From assembly GCA_027022065.1 (NCBI GenBank), contig JALVZS010000196.1:1-20940 (forward strand): DNA of 20,940 nt. Direction: 5' to 3'. Source of the stretch: a bacterium (lineage in GTDB: Bacteria; Thermosulfidibacterota; Thermosulfidibacteria; Thermosulfidibacterales; Thermosulfidibacteraceae). The position numbers and the translations under genes were made by a program. Below the pieces are notes generated by a model. That model searched no databases and was not told the DNA's origin. It saw only the letters and a program-made list of their open reading frames with translations. Below are positions 1 to 7,675 of the stretch, piece by piece; the stretch's first letter is position 1, and every line of letters begins with the position of its first letter.

Positions 1-101
1 TTCCACCTTTTCCTCATAAGGAGTACAAGGAGCCCTTTATTCCACTGATTGTCCTCAAAGCCGCTTACTAGGGCCTCAAATATGGAGAAAAAGTCCTTCA
101 T
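1..101 (-). CDS. Unknown protein, N-terminal 33 residues (runs off left edge)
   Basis: An ATG at 101-99 on the minus strand overlaps the TGA of the HNH gene as ATGA, the usual sign of translational coupling. The frame stays open to the window edge for 33 codons. The peptide begins [20 protein letters not shown] and is amphipathic with no signal peptide. I do not recognise a family. It is probably the third gene of the comM-HNH transcription unit. The 4-nt overlap and open frame are seen directly; that it is a real gene is inferred from them. With so little sequence, chance openness is possible. Confidence 0.5.
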   Translation of the reverse strand, partial: MKDFFSIFEALVSGFEDNQWNKGLLVLLMRKRW

Positions 102-649
102 AGTGCCAGGCTTTTCACAAGTCCCTGAGGTATGTATTTATCCCATATACTTCTCGTTGCTGTATCCACCTGCTTCACAAGCTTCATATACTTGGGGAAG
201 AGGAATTTGGGCTTGGCAGGGGTTGTATACTTGGGAATCCAGATCTCCTCTTTTTTCCTTATGTTGCAGTCCCTACAGCATGTTACCAGGTTTTCCCAGG
301 TCCACTTGCCTCCCTTTGCCTTGGGAACCACGTGATCTATGGTCAATTCGTTGTCCTTCAGCATCCTTCCACAGTAGGCGCATCTAAAGCCGTCTCTATA
401 GTAGATCATCATACGGGTTGGAGCACCTGTTACTAGCGTTGATCTTATGGAGTTTACCTTGATCACTATGGGAACATTCCATGCCCTCTTTACACTTTTC
501 ACCTTCCTTACCGGATGATATTCCAAGGTGAGGCACCTTCCCATGATCTCCAAGGTTATGGCCTTCTGCCAGGAGACAATATCAAATGGTAAGAAGCTTT
601 TGTTTAACACCAGACATAGAAGCTGTTTTTCCTCCTCTTTTCCTCCCAT
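98..649 (-). CDS. HNH endonuclease family protein
   Basis: This is a 183-residue HNH (McrA-like) nuclease of the small stand-alone type common in bacteria. A CxxC pair (C90, C93) and a second pair (C125, C128) frame the core and should bind structural zinc. Between them lie the catalytic-type D105-H106 ([13 protein letters not shown]), N120 and N129 of the HNH/HNN signature. The opening strand ([17 protein letters not shown]) is typical of this family. The gene starts 22 nt after the comM stop and ends in an ATGA overlap with the next gene, so all three are probably co-transcribed. No strong Shine-Dalgarno sequence precedes the ATG. Its substrate is unknown. A housekeeping or DNA-repair nuclease is as likely as a mobile-element enzyme, and nothing nearby suggests an intron or phage. 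Confidence 0.85.
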   Translation of the reverse strand: MGGKEEEKQLLCLVLNKSFLPFDIVSWQKAITLEIMGRCLTLEYHPVRKVKSVKRAWNVPIVIKVNSIRSTLVTGAPTRMMIYYRDGFRCAYCGRMLKDNELTIDHVVPKAKGGKWTWENLVTCCRDCNIRKKEEIWIPKYTTPAKPKFLFPKYMKLVKQVDTATRSIWDKYIPQGLVKSLAL

Positions 650-671
650 AGGCCACCTTTTAATACTTTAT

Positions 672-2183
672 TCACAAGGTGTAAAGGCTTTCCAATTTTT
701 CCGCTCTTCTGTACTGTATAGCCTCTAAAAGATGGGAGCGCTTTATCTTTTCAGAACCTTCTAGATCCGCTATGGTTCGCGCTACCTTCAGTATCCTGTG
801 TATCCCTCTTATGGATATGCCCAGCTTATCCGTGATCTCTCTTAGTAAGGCTTCATCCTCAGGTGATAGCTTGCAGTGCTCTGATATTTCTTTCGGTCCC
901 ATTCTGGCGTTGAACGTGCCCTTTCCCAGCCTTTTCTTCTGTATTTCCCACGCCTTACAAACCCTCTCCCTTATACTTTCTGAAGCTTCTCCTTCCCCCT
1001 TTATCTTTTCGTACTCCACATGAGGGACCTCCACTATCATGTCCAACCTGTCCAGTATGGGGCCTGATATCTTAGATGCGTATTTTCTTATCTGCTGAGG
1101 GGTGCAACGGCATGCCTTTTTGGGATGTCCCCAGTATCCGCAGGGGCAGGGGTTCATGGAGGCCACAAGCATGAATCTAGCGGGGAAGGTAACGGTTGAA
1201 GAGGCCCTTGAGATGACCACATAGCCACTTTCAAGGGGCTGCCTCAGGGCTTCAAGCACGCTTCTTTTGAACTCGGGCATCTCGTCCAGATACAAGACGC
1301 CGTTATGGGCTAGGCTAACCTCTCCTGGTCGTGGGTTGCTTCCCCCTCCTATTATGGCTGTTTCTGAGGATGTGGAGTGGGGAGCTCGCAAGGGGCGCTG
1401 CACTATGGCCCCTTCTCCCACCAGCTCCCCTGCAACGCTGTAAATAAGCGTGGTTTCTATAATCTCCTCTTCTTCCATTGGCGGTAGGATAGAGGGAATC
1501 CTTGTGGCAAGAAGGCTCTTTCCCGTTCCAGGAGGGCCGAATAGAAGTATGTTGTGCTGTCCTGCTGCGGCTATCTCCATGGCCCTTTTTGCAGACTCCT
1601 GCCCTTTAACATCTGCCATGTCCAACGGGTATTTGTAATTGAAGACCACGGGCTTTTTCCCTGATGGAGAAAGCCTTCCCAAGGCCGCTTCCACAGCCTC
1701 TGTTAGTCTAGAAACCCCGTATATTTCTATTCCCTCTATTAAAGAGGCTTCCGATACATTCTCCTCTGGTATAACGAGCTTTTTCTTGTTCCACCTTTTT
1801 GCTCCTATGGCGTGGGAGAGAGCCCCTTTTATCCACCTTATGCCGCCGTCCAGCGAGAGCTCACCTGCAAAGATAAAGTCGTTTAAAGCATTTTTAGGAA
1901 GCACCCCCTGTTCGGCCAGTATCCCTATGGCTATGGGCAGATCAAAGGATGAACCCTCCTTTTTCACATACGCTGGGGCTAGATTGACGGTGATCTTAGA
2001 TACAGGGAAAGGGAAGTTGCTGTTCTTAATAGCTGCTTTTATCCTGTCCTTTGCCTCCTTTACCGTGGCATCGGGTAATCCCACTATGTTGAACCCAGGA
2101 AGACCTTGAGATATGTCAACCTCCACCTCCACCAGAACAGGCTCTATACCTACCACATGGCAGCTTAAAACTTTGGTTGGCAT
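672..2183 (-). CDS. comM: YifB/ComM family Mg-chelatase-like AAA+ ATPase
   Basis: This 503-residue protein has the full length and domain order of ComM/YifB. An N-terminal ChlI-like domain with a ribosomal-S5/Lon-like fold covers about residues 20-165 ([17 protein letters not shown]). The AAA+ ATPase follows, with Walker A GPPGTGKS at 216-223 and Walker B VLYLDE at 296-301. A cysteine cluster at 346-360 (CPC...CRC) and a C-terminal Mg-chelatase lid domain complete it. ComM is known as a hexameric branch-migration helicase that helps integrate single-stranded DNA during natural transformation, and the family is also widespread in bacteria not known to be competent. GAGGGG at 2193-2188 lies 4 nt upstream of the ATG and a plausible promoter lies just beyond it. 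It heads a minus-strand unit with the HNH gene. Confidence 0.93.
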   Translation of the reverse strand: MPTKVLSCHVVGIEPVLVEVEVDISQGLPGFNIVGLPDATVKEAKDRIKAAIKNSNFPFPVSKITVNLAPAYVKKEGSSFDLPIAIGILAEQGVLPKNALNDFIFAGELSLDGGIRWIKGALSHAIGAKRWNKKKLVIPEENVSEASLIEGIEIYGVSRLTEAVEAALGRLSPSGKKPVVFNYKYPLDMADVKGQESAKRAMEIAAAGQHNILLFGPPGTGKSLLATRIPSILPPMEEEEIIETTLIYSVAGELVGEGAIVQRPLRAPHSTSSETAIIGGGSNPRPGEVSLAHNGVLYLDEMPEFKRSVLEALRQPLESGYVVISRASSTVTFPARFMLVASMNPCPCGYWGHPKKACRCTPQQIRKYASKISGPILDRLDMIVEVPHVEYEKIKGEGEASESIRERVCKAWEIQKKRLGKGTFNARMGPKEISEHCKLSPEDEALLREITDKLGISIRGIHRILKVARTIADLEGSEKIKRSHLLEAIQYRRAEKLESLYTL

Positions 2184-2202
2184 CTTACCCCTCGGGTGCC
2201 AA

Positions 2203-2231
2203 ATTTAACATTTGCCCTTTAGTTTTGGCAA
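2203..2231 (-). promoter_or_regulatory. Candidate sigma-70 promoter of comM
   Basis: Read on the minus strand, TTGCCA (2231-2226, 5 of 6 matches to TTGACA) is followed after 17 nt by TTAAAT (2208-2203, 4 of 6 to TATAAT). Transcription would begin a few bases upstream of the GAGGGG ribosome site of comM. The -35 lies inside a GTTTTGGCAA 10-mer that also occurs upstream of the minus-strand pair starting at 5442. Recognised by eye only. Confidence 0.45.
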
Positions 2232-2259
2232 CATTTCTGTTAAATTTTGCTTAAAAACA

Positions 2260-2982
2260 ATGTTTCTGCTGAGGAAGATACTGGTTTATCTTGCAAGGCC
2301 CCTTTCGTTTCTGGTTATTCTTGCCCTTCTCTTGGGCCTTAGAAGGAGAAGCAGGGTATGTCTGCTTTTCGCTGTTTTGGTTTATCTTATGGGCATCTCC
2401 CCTGTGGCAGATCTTGTGGTAAAACCTCTAGAGAGGTCCTTTGGGGGAGGGGAGGTGGCAGTTAGCGAACCTGTAAAAACTGTTGTGGTTCTCTCTGGAG
2501 GGGTGTTCAGCAGAGAGGATGCTATATCAAGTCTCGGCTGCTCCTCTGTAAAGAGGTTGCTTGCTGCCCTTTACCTTTGCAGGGCCTTAGGAAGCTGTAA
2601 GCTCATAGTGTCTGGGGGAAGTGTGTTGGGAAGTCCAGTGGGAGCCGAGGTTATGGGGAGGGTGGCAAGGGCCGTTGAGGACATCACTGTGATAAGGGAA
2701 AGCTTCTCAAGAACCACCTATGAAAACGCCCTTTATGTTAAAAGGCTTGTGGGGGATATGCCCTTTTATCTTGTTACCTCAGCCTACCACATGCGCCGGG
2801 CTCTGATGCTTTTCAGGCATTTGGGTATGAAACCTATCCCTTATCCTTCGGATTATCTTTCAGAGGAGAGATACACCCTTGCAGACTTCTTCCCTCAGGG
2901 AAGGAACATCAGGAAGATAGAGCTTGCTTTGCACGAGTACCTTGCCATAGCCTACTATAAAGCCTTTCTGTTCCGCAAATGA
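2260..2982 (+). CDS. ElyC/SanA/YdcF family membrane protein (DUF218)
   Basis: The 240-residue product has two N-terminal hydrophobic segments (about residues 5-25 and 30-46). They are followed by the DUF218 alpha/beta domain: TVVVLSGG, then KLIVSGGS, then the conserved E/S-x-(S/T)-R-T-T-x-E-N motif seen here as ESFSRTTYENA, then LVTSAYHMRRAL. E. coli ElyC and SanA relatives act in envelope and peptidoglycan maintenance at the inner membrane. The frame can be extended to a TTG at 2212, but ATG 2260 puts the first membrane segment directly at the N-terminus; no good Shine-Dalgarno sequence supports either. The last 74 nt overlap the convergent glycosyltransferase gene. The family call is strong; the exact role is unknown. 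Confidence 0.85.
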   Translation: MFLLRKILVYLARPLSFLVILALLLGLRRRSRVCLLFAVLVYLMGISPVADLVVKPLERSFGGGEVAVSEPVKTVVVLSGGVFSREDAISSLGCSSVKRLLAALYLCRALGSCKLIVSGGSVLGSPVGAEVMGRVARAVEDITVIRESFSRTTYENALYVKRLVGDMPFYLVTSAYHMRRALMLFRHLGMKPIPYPSDYLSEERYTLADFFPQGRNIRKIELALHEYLAIAYYKAFLFRK

Positions 2983-4063
2983 GGTGATTCAGCAGGAACT
3001 GCCTTTCAATCACCTTTTTTCCCGTTGCTCCCATTTTTTGTTTGACCCTTCTGTTTAGAAGAAGCAACTTTGCCCTGTTTGCAGCTTTATCTGTATCCCT
3101 GGCTTTCACCACAAATCCGTTCTGCCCATCCCTTATGGATGCGTCCACTCCCCTTACTAAAAAAGTGACCGGTGGAACCCTCATGTAAAGGGCCTCAAGC
3201 ATTGCGGTTCCCAGCGATTCTCCCGATATGGGGGTGAAAAGAAATAGATCTGCACATCCCAAAAAGCCGGGGACATCCCTTCTCAACCCTGTAAAGTGCA
3301 AGCATCCTAGCTTTAGCTCTTTCTTTTTTCTCTTAAGCTCCCTTTTCAAGGGGCCCTCTCCAAGGGCAAAGGCCTTAATATTAAGAAACTTGCAGAGCTT
3401 TCCCAGAATATCTAGCATGTATATATGTCCCTTCTCTTTTGCTAGCCTTGCAACCTTAACAACAACGGGTGTGTTTCTGCCTATACCGAACTCTTTTTCA
3501 ATTTCCTTCTTTTGCTTTTCCCAGTTTTTAAACCTTGAGGGCTCAACCACGCTGTATATGGTGGTTAACTCCTCTATCTTGTGGCCCAAAACCCCTGTGC
3601 TTTTGTAAACCTCTGTAATACCCTGGGACACCACAATTACGTGGTCTATAAGGCACCTGTAAAGGAGGCGGTTTGCCAAATGGTTTGCCACGGGGAATGT
3701 ATTATGTCTGGTTCTTATAACCAGTATCCTTTTCCCCAAAAGCCTTGCTGCTAGAGTTGCGATCCAGGTGTCCTGAGAGCCGTGGGTGTGGACAATTTGG
3801 ATCTGGTTTTCCTCTATGAGCCTGGCAATTTTAATAATCTCTTTTACAAAGGTTACGGGGTTGAACTTTTTGGGAAAGCGGAGATCATCAAAGGTGGGAA
3901 TGCCGGCCTCTCTCGCTCTTTCTATCAAGGTGGCTCTCTTAGGGGCTGCTATAATGACGCAGTGTCCCCTTTCCATAAGTCCCTTTGATAGAAGTAGGAT
4001 CCTGTTGGGCTGCCCTCCCCAGCCTCCTCTATGCATATTTGTGTGGAGTATCCTGAACCTCAT
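2909..4063 (-). CDS. Glycosyltransferase family 4 (GT-B fold)
   Basis: This 384-residue protein has the two Rossmann-like halves of a GT-B retaining glycosyltransferase. The N-terminal half opens with MRFRILHTNMHRGGWGGQPN, the glycine-rich loop for acceptor and phosphate contact, followed by VHTHGSQD at 91-98. The C-terminal donor half has VVKVARLAKEKG (about 201-212), GEGP at 235-238 and the EX7E motif at E282 to E290 (GESLGTAMLE). It has no membrane segment and is likely cytosolic or peripheral, moving a sugar from a nucleotide or lipid donor to an envelope glycan. Its ATG overlaps the TGA of the upstream YyaL-like gene. The C-terminal 24 residues or so are encoded antisense to the elyC-like gene. 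The sugar and acceptor cannot be told from sequence. Confidence 0.88.
   Translation of the reverse strand: MRFRILHTNMHRGGWGGQPNRILLLSKGLMERGHCVIIAAPKRATLIERAREAGIPTFDDLRFPKKFNPVTFVKEIIKIARLIEENQIQIVHTHGSQDTWIATLAARLLGKRILVIRTRHNTFPVANHLANRLLYRCLIDHVIVVSQGITEVYKSTGVLGHKIEELTTIYSVVEPSRFKNWEKQKKEIEKEFGIGRNTPVVVKVARLAKEKGHIYMLDILGKLCKFLNIKAFALGEGPLKRELKRKKKELKLGCLHFTGLRRDVPGFLGCADLFLFTPISGESLGTAMLEALYMRVPPVTFLVRGVDASIRDGQNGFVVKARDTDKAANRAKLLLLNRRVKQKMGATGKKVIERQFLLNHLICGTERLYSRLWQGTRAKQALSS
2982..3020 (+). terminator. Rho-independent terminator of the elyC-like gene, inside the antisense glycosyltransferase gene
   Basis: The last base of the elyC-like TGA begins a perfect 8-bp stem, AGGTGATT (2982-2989) with AATCACCT (3008-3015). 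Within the loop is a second 4-bp hairpin, GCAG-GAA-CTGC (2992-3002). A run of six T (3015-3020) follows on the plus strand; the minus strand has no T run, so it acts only on plus-strand transcription. The hairpin also encodes part of the C-terminal region of the convergent glycosyltransferase. Confidence 0.7.
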
Positions 4064-5442
4064 AGCATACCAGAGACGGTGAGGCTCACTATGTAGTCCC
4101 TCAACTGGTTGGGGTCCCTTGTTTTAGGGAAGCATCTATCGGAAAAGCAAAGCTCAGCCCCCGTTTCCCTAGAGGGTATGTGGAGGATGAGCCTCAAAGG
4201 ATTCAAGAAGGTGTATGCTGCAAGAAGCATTTCGGGATCTTTTCCGTATAGCTTTATAACCGCTGGCCTTTGAAGAGCAAGTACAGTTGGAATAATCATG
4301 TAAAGCCCGAAAAGGCCACTGTCTATGGCCTTTTTTGCCATCCTTTCCACAACAGAGGCTGCTACTTCAAAGAGGCTGTCTTTGCCCGTTATAGCGTGTG
4401 CCTTGATTAAAGCTTCTGCTGCCTTGGCGTTTTCCTCCACGCCGTATATTTCTGGTATATTAGCCAGGCTGTTTTTAAAAACCCTTTTATTTGTTAAAAA
4501 CTTTTCCACAAGCTCTTGGGATAACGAGGCTATCTCATCCACATAACCTCCAGTGCACTGGTAAAGCTCTATGTATGCTAGAAGCCTCTCTATGTATTCC
4601 CCTATGTAGCTTCCAGGGATGTAGTCTTCTAAGAGCTTTAAGGCCTTGTTCAGGTGCCCTTTATTGTCCACATGGGCCTGATGAGCTACAAGATGTGCCC
4701 TTGCAAGGGCAAAGGCTGATAGGCTTCCCTCTAATGTGAGGTCAAGCCTATAGGTCGCATCAAGTATCTCAAAGGCCTTATCAATATAGACGCGCCTGGG
4801 TATGCTCTTTGCAGCTATAAACAGGAAAGTGGCCATCTCGGCCTGATTAAGCACTGTAAACTCTTCCGAAGGGTCATCCCAGCTGTGTGAGTAGGAAAAC
4901 GTGCTGATGAGTCCGTTTTTATACATGGGGGAGTGCAGCATAACATCAACGGTTTCCTCAACTATCTTTCTGTATCTTATATCCCTTTCCAGAAGCCACA
5001 AGCACAAGGAGGCTAGAAGCCCCTGGATGTGGGGAAACTTTGGGGAGTGGCCAAAGCCAGCGTTGTAAGGATCAAAGAAGAAAAGCGCATTCTTGCCCAG
5101 CTCAGCGAGGATCACATCCGTTACTCCTTTCCACGAAGGACTGGGATCATCCTCAAAGGATATCCCGTCTTCCTCTTGGGAGATCCTCACTATGGTTTTC
5201 CAGTTAAGGTCCTCGGGGCATATGTGGTCAAGGGGGATGTAGCGGTTGTCATCCCTAAGGATCACTATCCTTGGAGGATAATGGCAGAAGATCTTTGCCA
5301 GATCCCTCTCTTTGTGCCAGTCAACAACTTCAAAAGACCAGCCCTCTGGGGGTGATTTAAGCCTTTCTTCAATAATTTCCTTTATCCTGACAGACAGCGG
5401 TAGCGTGGTAGAGTGTATAAAAACTAAACCTCTTTTGAGCAT
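4060..5442 (-). CDS. Short, divergent YyaL-like protein (alpha/alpha barrel; degenerate thioredoxin-like N-terminus)
   Basis: The 460-residue product resembles the bacterial YyaL/spermatogenesis-associated-20 family (DUF255 plus an alpha/alpha-barrel). Three marks support this: GFGHSPKFP at 129-137, matching the family's GGFGxAPKFP; a long all-helical middle; and a C-terminal segment with C432 and C437 before P-K-T-R-D-P-N-Q-L, matching the family's terminal Cys-rich DP-L motif. Typical members are about 650-700 residues. Here the first 100 residues are short and could form a thioredoxin-like fold (beta GLVFIH, helix, beta FEVVDW), but the CxxC position reads TTLPLS, so no redox pair exists. 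It is coupled to the glycosyltransferase by ATGA. Function in this family is poorly known. The family assignment is by motif memory and needs a profile search. Confidence 0.6.
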   Translation of the reverse strand: MLKRGLVFIHSTTLPLSVRIKEIIEERLKSPPEGWSFEVVDWHKERDLAKIFCHYPPRIVILRDDNRYIPLDHICPEDLNWKTIVRISQEEDGISFEDDPSPSWKGVTDVILAELGKNALFFFDPYNAGFGHSPKFPHIQGLLASLCLWLLERDIRYRKIVEETVDVMLHSPMYKNGLISTFSYSHSWDDPSEEFTVLNQAEMATFLFIAAKSIPRRVYIDKAFEILDATYRLDLTLEGSLSAFALARAHLVAHQAHVDNKGHLNKALKLLEDYIPGSYIGEYIERLLAYIELYQCTGGYVDEIASLSQELVEKFLTNKRVFKNSLANIPEIYGVEENAKAAEALIKAHAITGKDSLFEVAASVVERMAKKAIDSGLFGLYMIIPTVLALQRPAVIKLYGKDPEMLLAAYTFLNPLRLILHIPSRETGAELCFSDRCFPKTRDPNQLRDYIVSLTVSGML

Positions 5443-5462
5443 GGGTTTCTAAATAAGGCATA

Positions 5463-5491
5463 TTGACTGTTTTGGCAATGGGTATTATTAG
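5463..5491 (+). promoter_or_regulatory. Candidate promoter of the cytochrome gene
   Basis: TTGACT (5463-5468, 5 of 6) and TATTAG (5486-5491, 4 of 6) are 17 nt apart, which leaves a leader of roughly 40 nt before the cytochrome ATG. A strong AGGAGGTGA Shine-Dalgarno sequence at 5524-5532 follows. The 96-nt gap is divergent: the YyaL-like gene leaves on the minus strand, where TTGCCA (5478-5473) could be its weaker -35. Confidence 0.4.
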
Positions 5492-5538
5492 GCATTCTAG
5501 TGATTGAGGTAACGAACTCTTTCAGGAGGTGATGAGGG

Positions 5539-5874
5539 ATGAAGAAGTGGTTAAGCGGTTTGATAGCTTTTGCCTTTTTGGCGGTTGCAGCTGTGTCCTT
5601 TGCAGGCGCTCCCAAGGTTGTAAAGCTTGATAAGTGCCAGAAGAGGAAGCCTGCGGTAACCTTCAACCATGAAATGCATTCCAAGATGTTCAAGTGCAAC
5701 ACCTGCCACCACAAGTGGAACGGCAAGGGAGAGCCTCGTTCCTGCTTCAAGTGCCACGGTTGCAAGAAGGGAGCCGCTCCCAAAGCTATGACAGCCTTCC
5801 ACAAGAGGTGCAAGGGCTGCCACAGGGCAAAGCACGCTGGTCCAACCAGGTGCAATCAGTGCCACAAAAAGTAA
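5539..5874 (+). CDS. Periplasmic tetraheme cytochrome c (class III, c3/c7-like)
   Basis: The 111-residue precursor has a clear signal peptide, with a likely cut after VSFA at residue 22, leaving about 89 mature residues. Four CxxCH heme-binding motifs lie at 53-57 (CNTCH), 69-73 (CFKCH), 91-95 (CKGCH) and 105-109 (CNQCH). Five other histidines (44, 47, 58, 88, 99) can supply the distal ligands for bis-histidine hemes. The F-N-H-E-x-H motif near residue 42 is typical of class III cytochromes c. Such proteins carry electrons between periplasmic hydrogenases or dehydrogenases and membrane complexes in sulfate, sulfur or metal reducers. The protein is very rich in lysine. It is a single-gene unit, with a strong Shine-Dalgarno sequence upstream and a terminator downstream, which suggests high expression. 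Confidence 0.9.
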   Translation: MKKWLSGLIAFAFLAVAAVSFAGAPKVVKLDKCQKRKPAVTFNHEMHSKMFKCNTCHHKWNGKGEPRSCFKCHGCKKGAAPKAMTAFHKRCKGCHRAKHAGPTRCNQCHKK

Positions 5875-5888
5875 GGTTTTAAATACCT

Positions 5889-5913
5889 AGGGGGCTTCGG
5901 CCCCCTTTCTTTA
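5889..5913 (+). terminator. Rho-independent terminator after the cytochrome gene
   Basis: AGGGGGC and GCCCCCT form a 7-bp GC-rich stem closed by a TTCG tetraloop (C-UUCG-G, unusually stable) and followed by TTCTTT. It separates the cytochrome gene from dnaG-rpoD. Confidence 0.92.
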
Positions 5914-5915
5914 AC

Positions 5916-5943
5916 TTGAAAATCGTTTTCTTTTTCCTATCTT
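5916..5943 (+). promoter_or_regulatory. Weak candidate promoter of dnaG-rpoD
   Basis: TTGAAA (5916-5921) and TATCTT (5938-5943) are spaced by 16 nt immediately after the terminator, in the only untranscribed gap before dnaG. The -10 match is just 4 of 6, and the transcript would have a very short leader with no clear Shine-Dalgarno sequence before ATG 5954. Confidence 0.3.
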
Positions 5944-5953
5944 ATTCTAAAGA

Positions 5954-7675
5954 ATGGGGATAGATGCCTTTCTTGAGGAAGTAAGGTCCCGTCTGGATAT
6001 AGTTAGTGTAGTTTCCTCCTATGTTCCCCTTAAGCGTGTAGGCAAGAATTATCAAGGTCTTTGCCCCTTTCACATAGAGAAGACGCCTTCCTTCACTGTA
6101 AGTCCAGACAAGCAGATGTTCTACTGTTTTGGCTGTGGGGTGGGAGGGGATGTTATAAAGTTCATCCAGCTCATAGAGGGGGTGGATTTTCTAGAGGCTG
6201 TTGAGATGGCGGCCCAGCTTGCGGGCCTTTCCCTTGACGAAATCAGAAGGGAAAGCCCTAAAGACAAACGGGAAAAGGATAGATTAAAGGCACTTCATGC
6301 CCTTTTGGCCTCCAGTTTCTCCTCCATTTTGAGGACCGATGCGGGTACCGTTGCCAGGGAGTACTTGAAGTCAAGGGGGATAACACCTCTTTGGTGGGAG
6401 GTTTTCAAGATAGGGTTTCTTCCCGCCGACATGGATATAGCGCCTCTCTGCTACAAGAGGGGGTTCACGCAGGAAGAGCTGATAGCCACAGGCCTTTTCT
6501 ACAGAAAGGGCGATGGTCTTGTCTGCAGGCTTTCCAACAGGGTCATAATCCCAATCTGCGATTATGCGGGCAGTGTGGTGGCCTTTGGTGGAAGGGTCAT
6601 CGGTGAGGGAGAGCCCAAGTATCTGAACTCTCCGGAAACTCCCATATTTCAGAAGGGTAAGCTCCTTTTCGGCTGGCACCTTGCCAAGGAGTACATCCGC
6701 ACCAAGGGGAGGGTGATACTGGTAGAGGGCTACATGGATGTGATCTCTATGCACATAGCTGGGTTTAGGGAGACCGTTGCTTCACTGGGTACTGCTTTTA
6801 CGGTGGAGCAGGCAAAGAGGATCTCAAGGCTCACAAGGAATGTTTTCATCCTATACGACGGGGACAATGCGGGACTAAAGGCTGCTTTTAGGGCTTCAAA
6901 GGTTTTCTACGCTGTGGGAGTTGAGCCTAAAGTGGTAGTTCTTCCCGATGGTAAGGATCCCGATGACTTTCTTAAAGATGTGGGTCCTTTGGATCTTGAG
7001 GCGCTTATGGTTAGGGCAAAGACCCCTGTGGATATGCTGATAGAGGAGGATGTTGGAGGGGCTCTTGGAACCAGGGAGAAGTTAAGAAGGATCTTTGAGC
7101 TTCTAGAGGATACCAAGGATGCACTGGTTGTGGATTCTGTCTTGAGCTACGCTGCTACTCGCCTGGGATTGCCCTTTGAGGATGTGAGGGCTTCTTTTAA
7201 AGAGAGCAGAAGGGCCGTTATCAGGAAGCAGGAAAATAGGGACAATGGCAGAAGGGTGTCTTGGGAAAGGGACTTTCTTGTTTATCTTCTCAGGGACCCC
7301 GGGCTCTTTGAGAGGTATAGGGGTAAGCTTTCCCCAGAGCTTTTTAAGGATAAAGAGGTGTCCTTTGTTGTGGACAGGCTTTTGAAGGGAGATCCTCCCG
7401 AGAGGATGGTGAATGACTGTGGGCAGGACATATCTTCTCTTGTTGCGAAGGCCCTGTTCTCTGAAGCCTCTCCCGATGAGGAGCTTTCTGTGCTTGAGGA
7501 AAGGATTCTTAAGAGAATAGAGCTTTTTGAGCTTGAGCGTATAAAGAGGCGAATAAAGGAGCTTGCGGCTTCCAATATGTGCGACACCGAGGAGTATAAG
7601 AGTTTGGTTAGTACATATATTGAAAAGTTGAAGGCAACAAAAAGAGTGGGAGGGGGGATACATGAATCTTGCTGA
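5954..7675 (+). CDS. dnaG: DNA primase
   Basis: DnaG makes the RNA primers for chromosome replication. The 573-residue protein has all expected parts. The CHC2 zinc ribbon uses C37, H40, C58 and C61 ([17 protein letters not shown]...CFGCG). The RNA-polymerase-like core begins near residue 110. The TOPRIM catalytic centre has E258 (VILVEGYMD) and D302/D304 (LYDGDNAG). A less conserved C-terminal helical domain from about 430 should bind the DnaB helicase. Length is normal for the family. Its 3' end overlaps rpoD by 14 nt, so the two are co-transcribed as in the classic macromolecular synthesis operon; rpsU is not in front of it here. No strong Shine-Dalgarno sequence precedes the ATG. Confidence 0.97.
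   Translation: MGIDAFLEEVRSRLDIVSVVSSYVPLKRVGKNYQGLCPFHIEKTPSFTVSPDKQMFYCFGCGVGGDVIKFIQLIEGVDFLEAVEMAAQLAGLSLDEIRRESPKDKREKDRLKALHALLASSFSSILRTDAGTVAREYLKSRGITPLWWEVFKIGFLPADMDIAPLCYKRGFTQEELIATGLFYRKGDGLVCRLSNRVIIPICDYAGSVVAFGGRVIGEGEPKYLNSPETPIFQKGKLLFGWHLAKEYIRTKGRVILVEGYMDVISMHIAGFRETVASLGTAFTVEQAKRISRLTRNVFILYDGDNAGLKAAFRASKVFYAVGVEPKVVVLPDGKDPDDFLKDVGPLDLEALMVRAKTPVDMLIEEDVGGALGTREKLRRIFELLEDTKDALVVDSVLSYAATRLGLPFEDVRASFKESRRAVIRKQENRDNGRRVSWERDFLVYLLRDPGLFERYRGKLSPELFKDKEVSFVVDRLLKGDPPERMVNDCGQDISSLVAKALFSEASPDEELSVLEERILKRIELFELERIKRRIKELAASNMCDTEEYKSLVSTYIEKLKATKRVGGGIHESC

Noticed and set aside
2212-2259. TTG start 16 codons upstream of the elyC-like ATG
   Set aside because: It adds polar residues before the first membrane helix and has no ribosome site. 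The ATG at 2260 is more usual, though neither start has a strong Shine-Dalgarno sequence.
2889-2903. Inverted repeat CTTCCCT-C-AGGGAAG just past the glycosyltransferase stop
   Set aside because: The loop is too small for a full stem and no T run follows on the minus strand, so it is not a convincing terminator.
5424-5855. Long minus-strand open frames opposite the cytochrome gene
   Set aside because: They are antisense shadows of a gene with a clear signal peptide and four heme motifs, and resemble no family.
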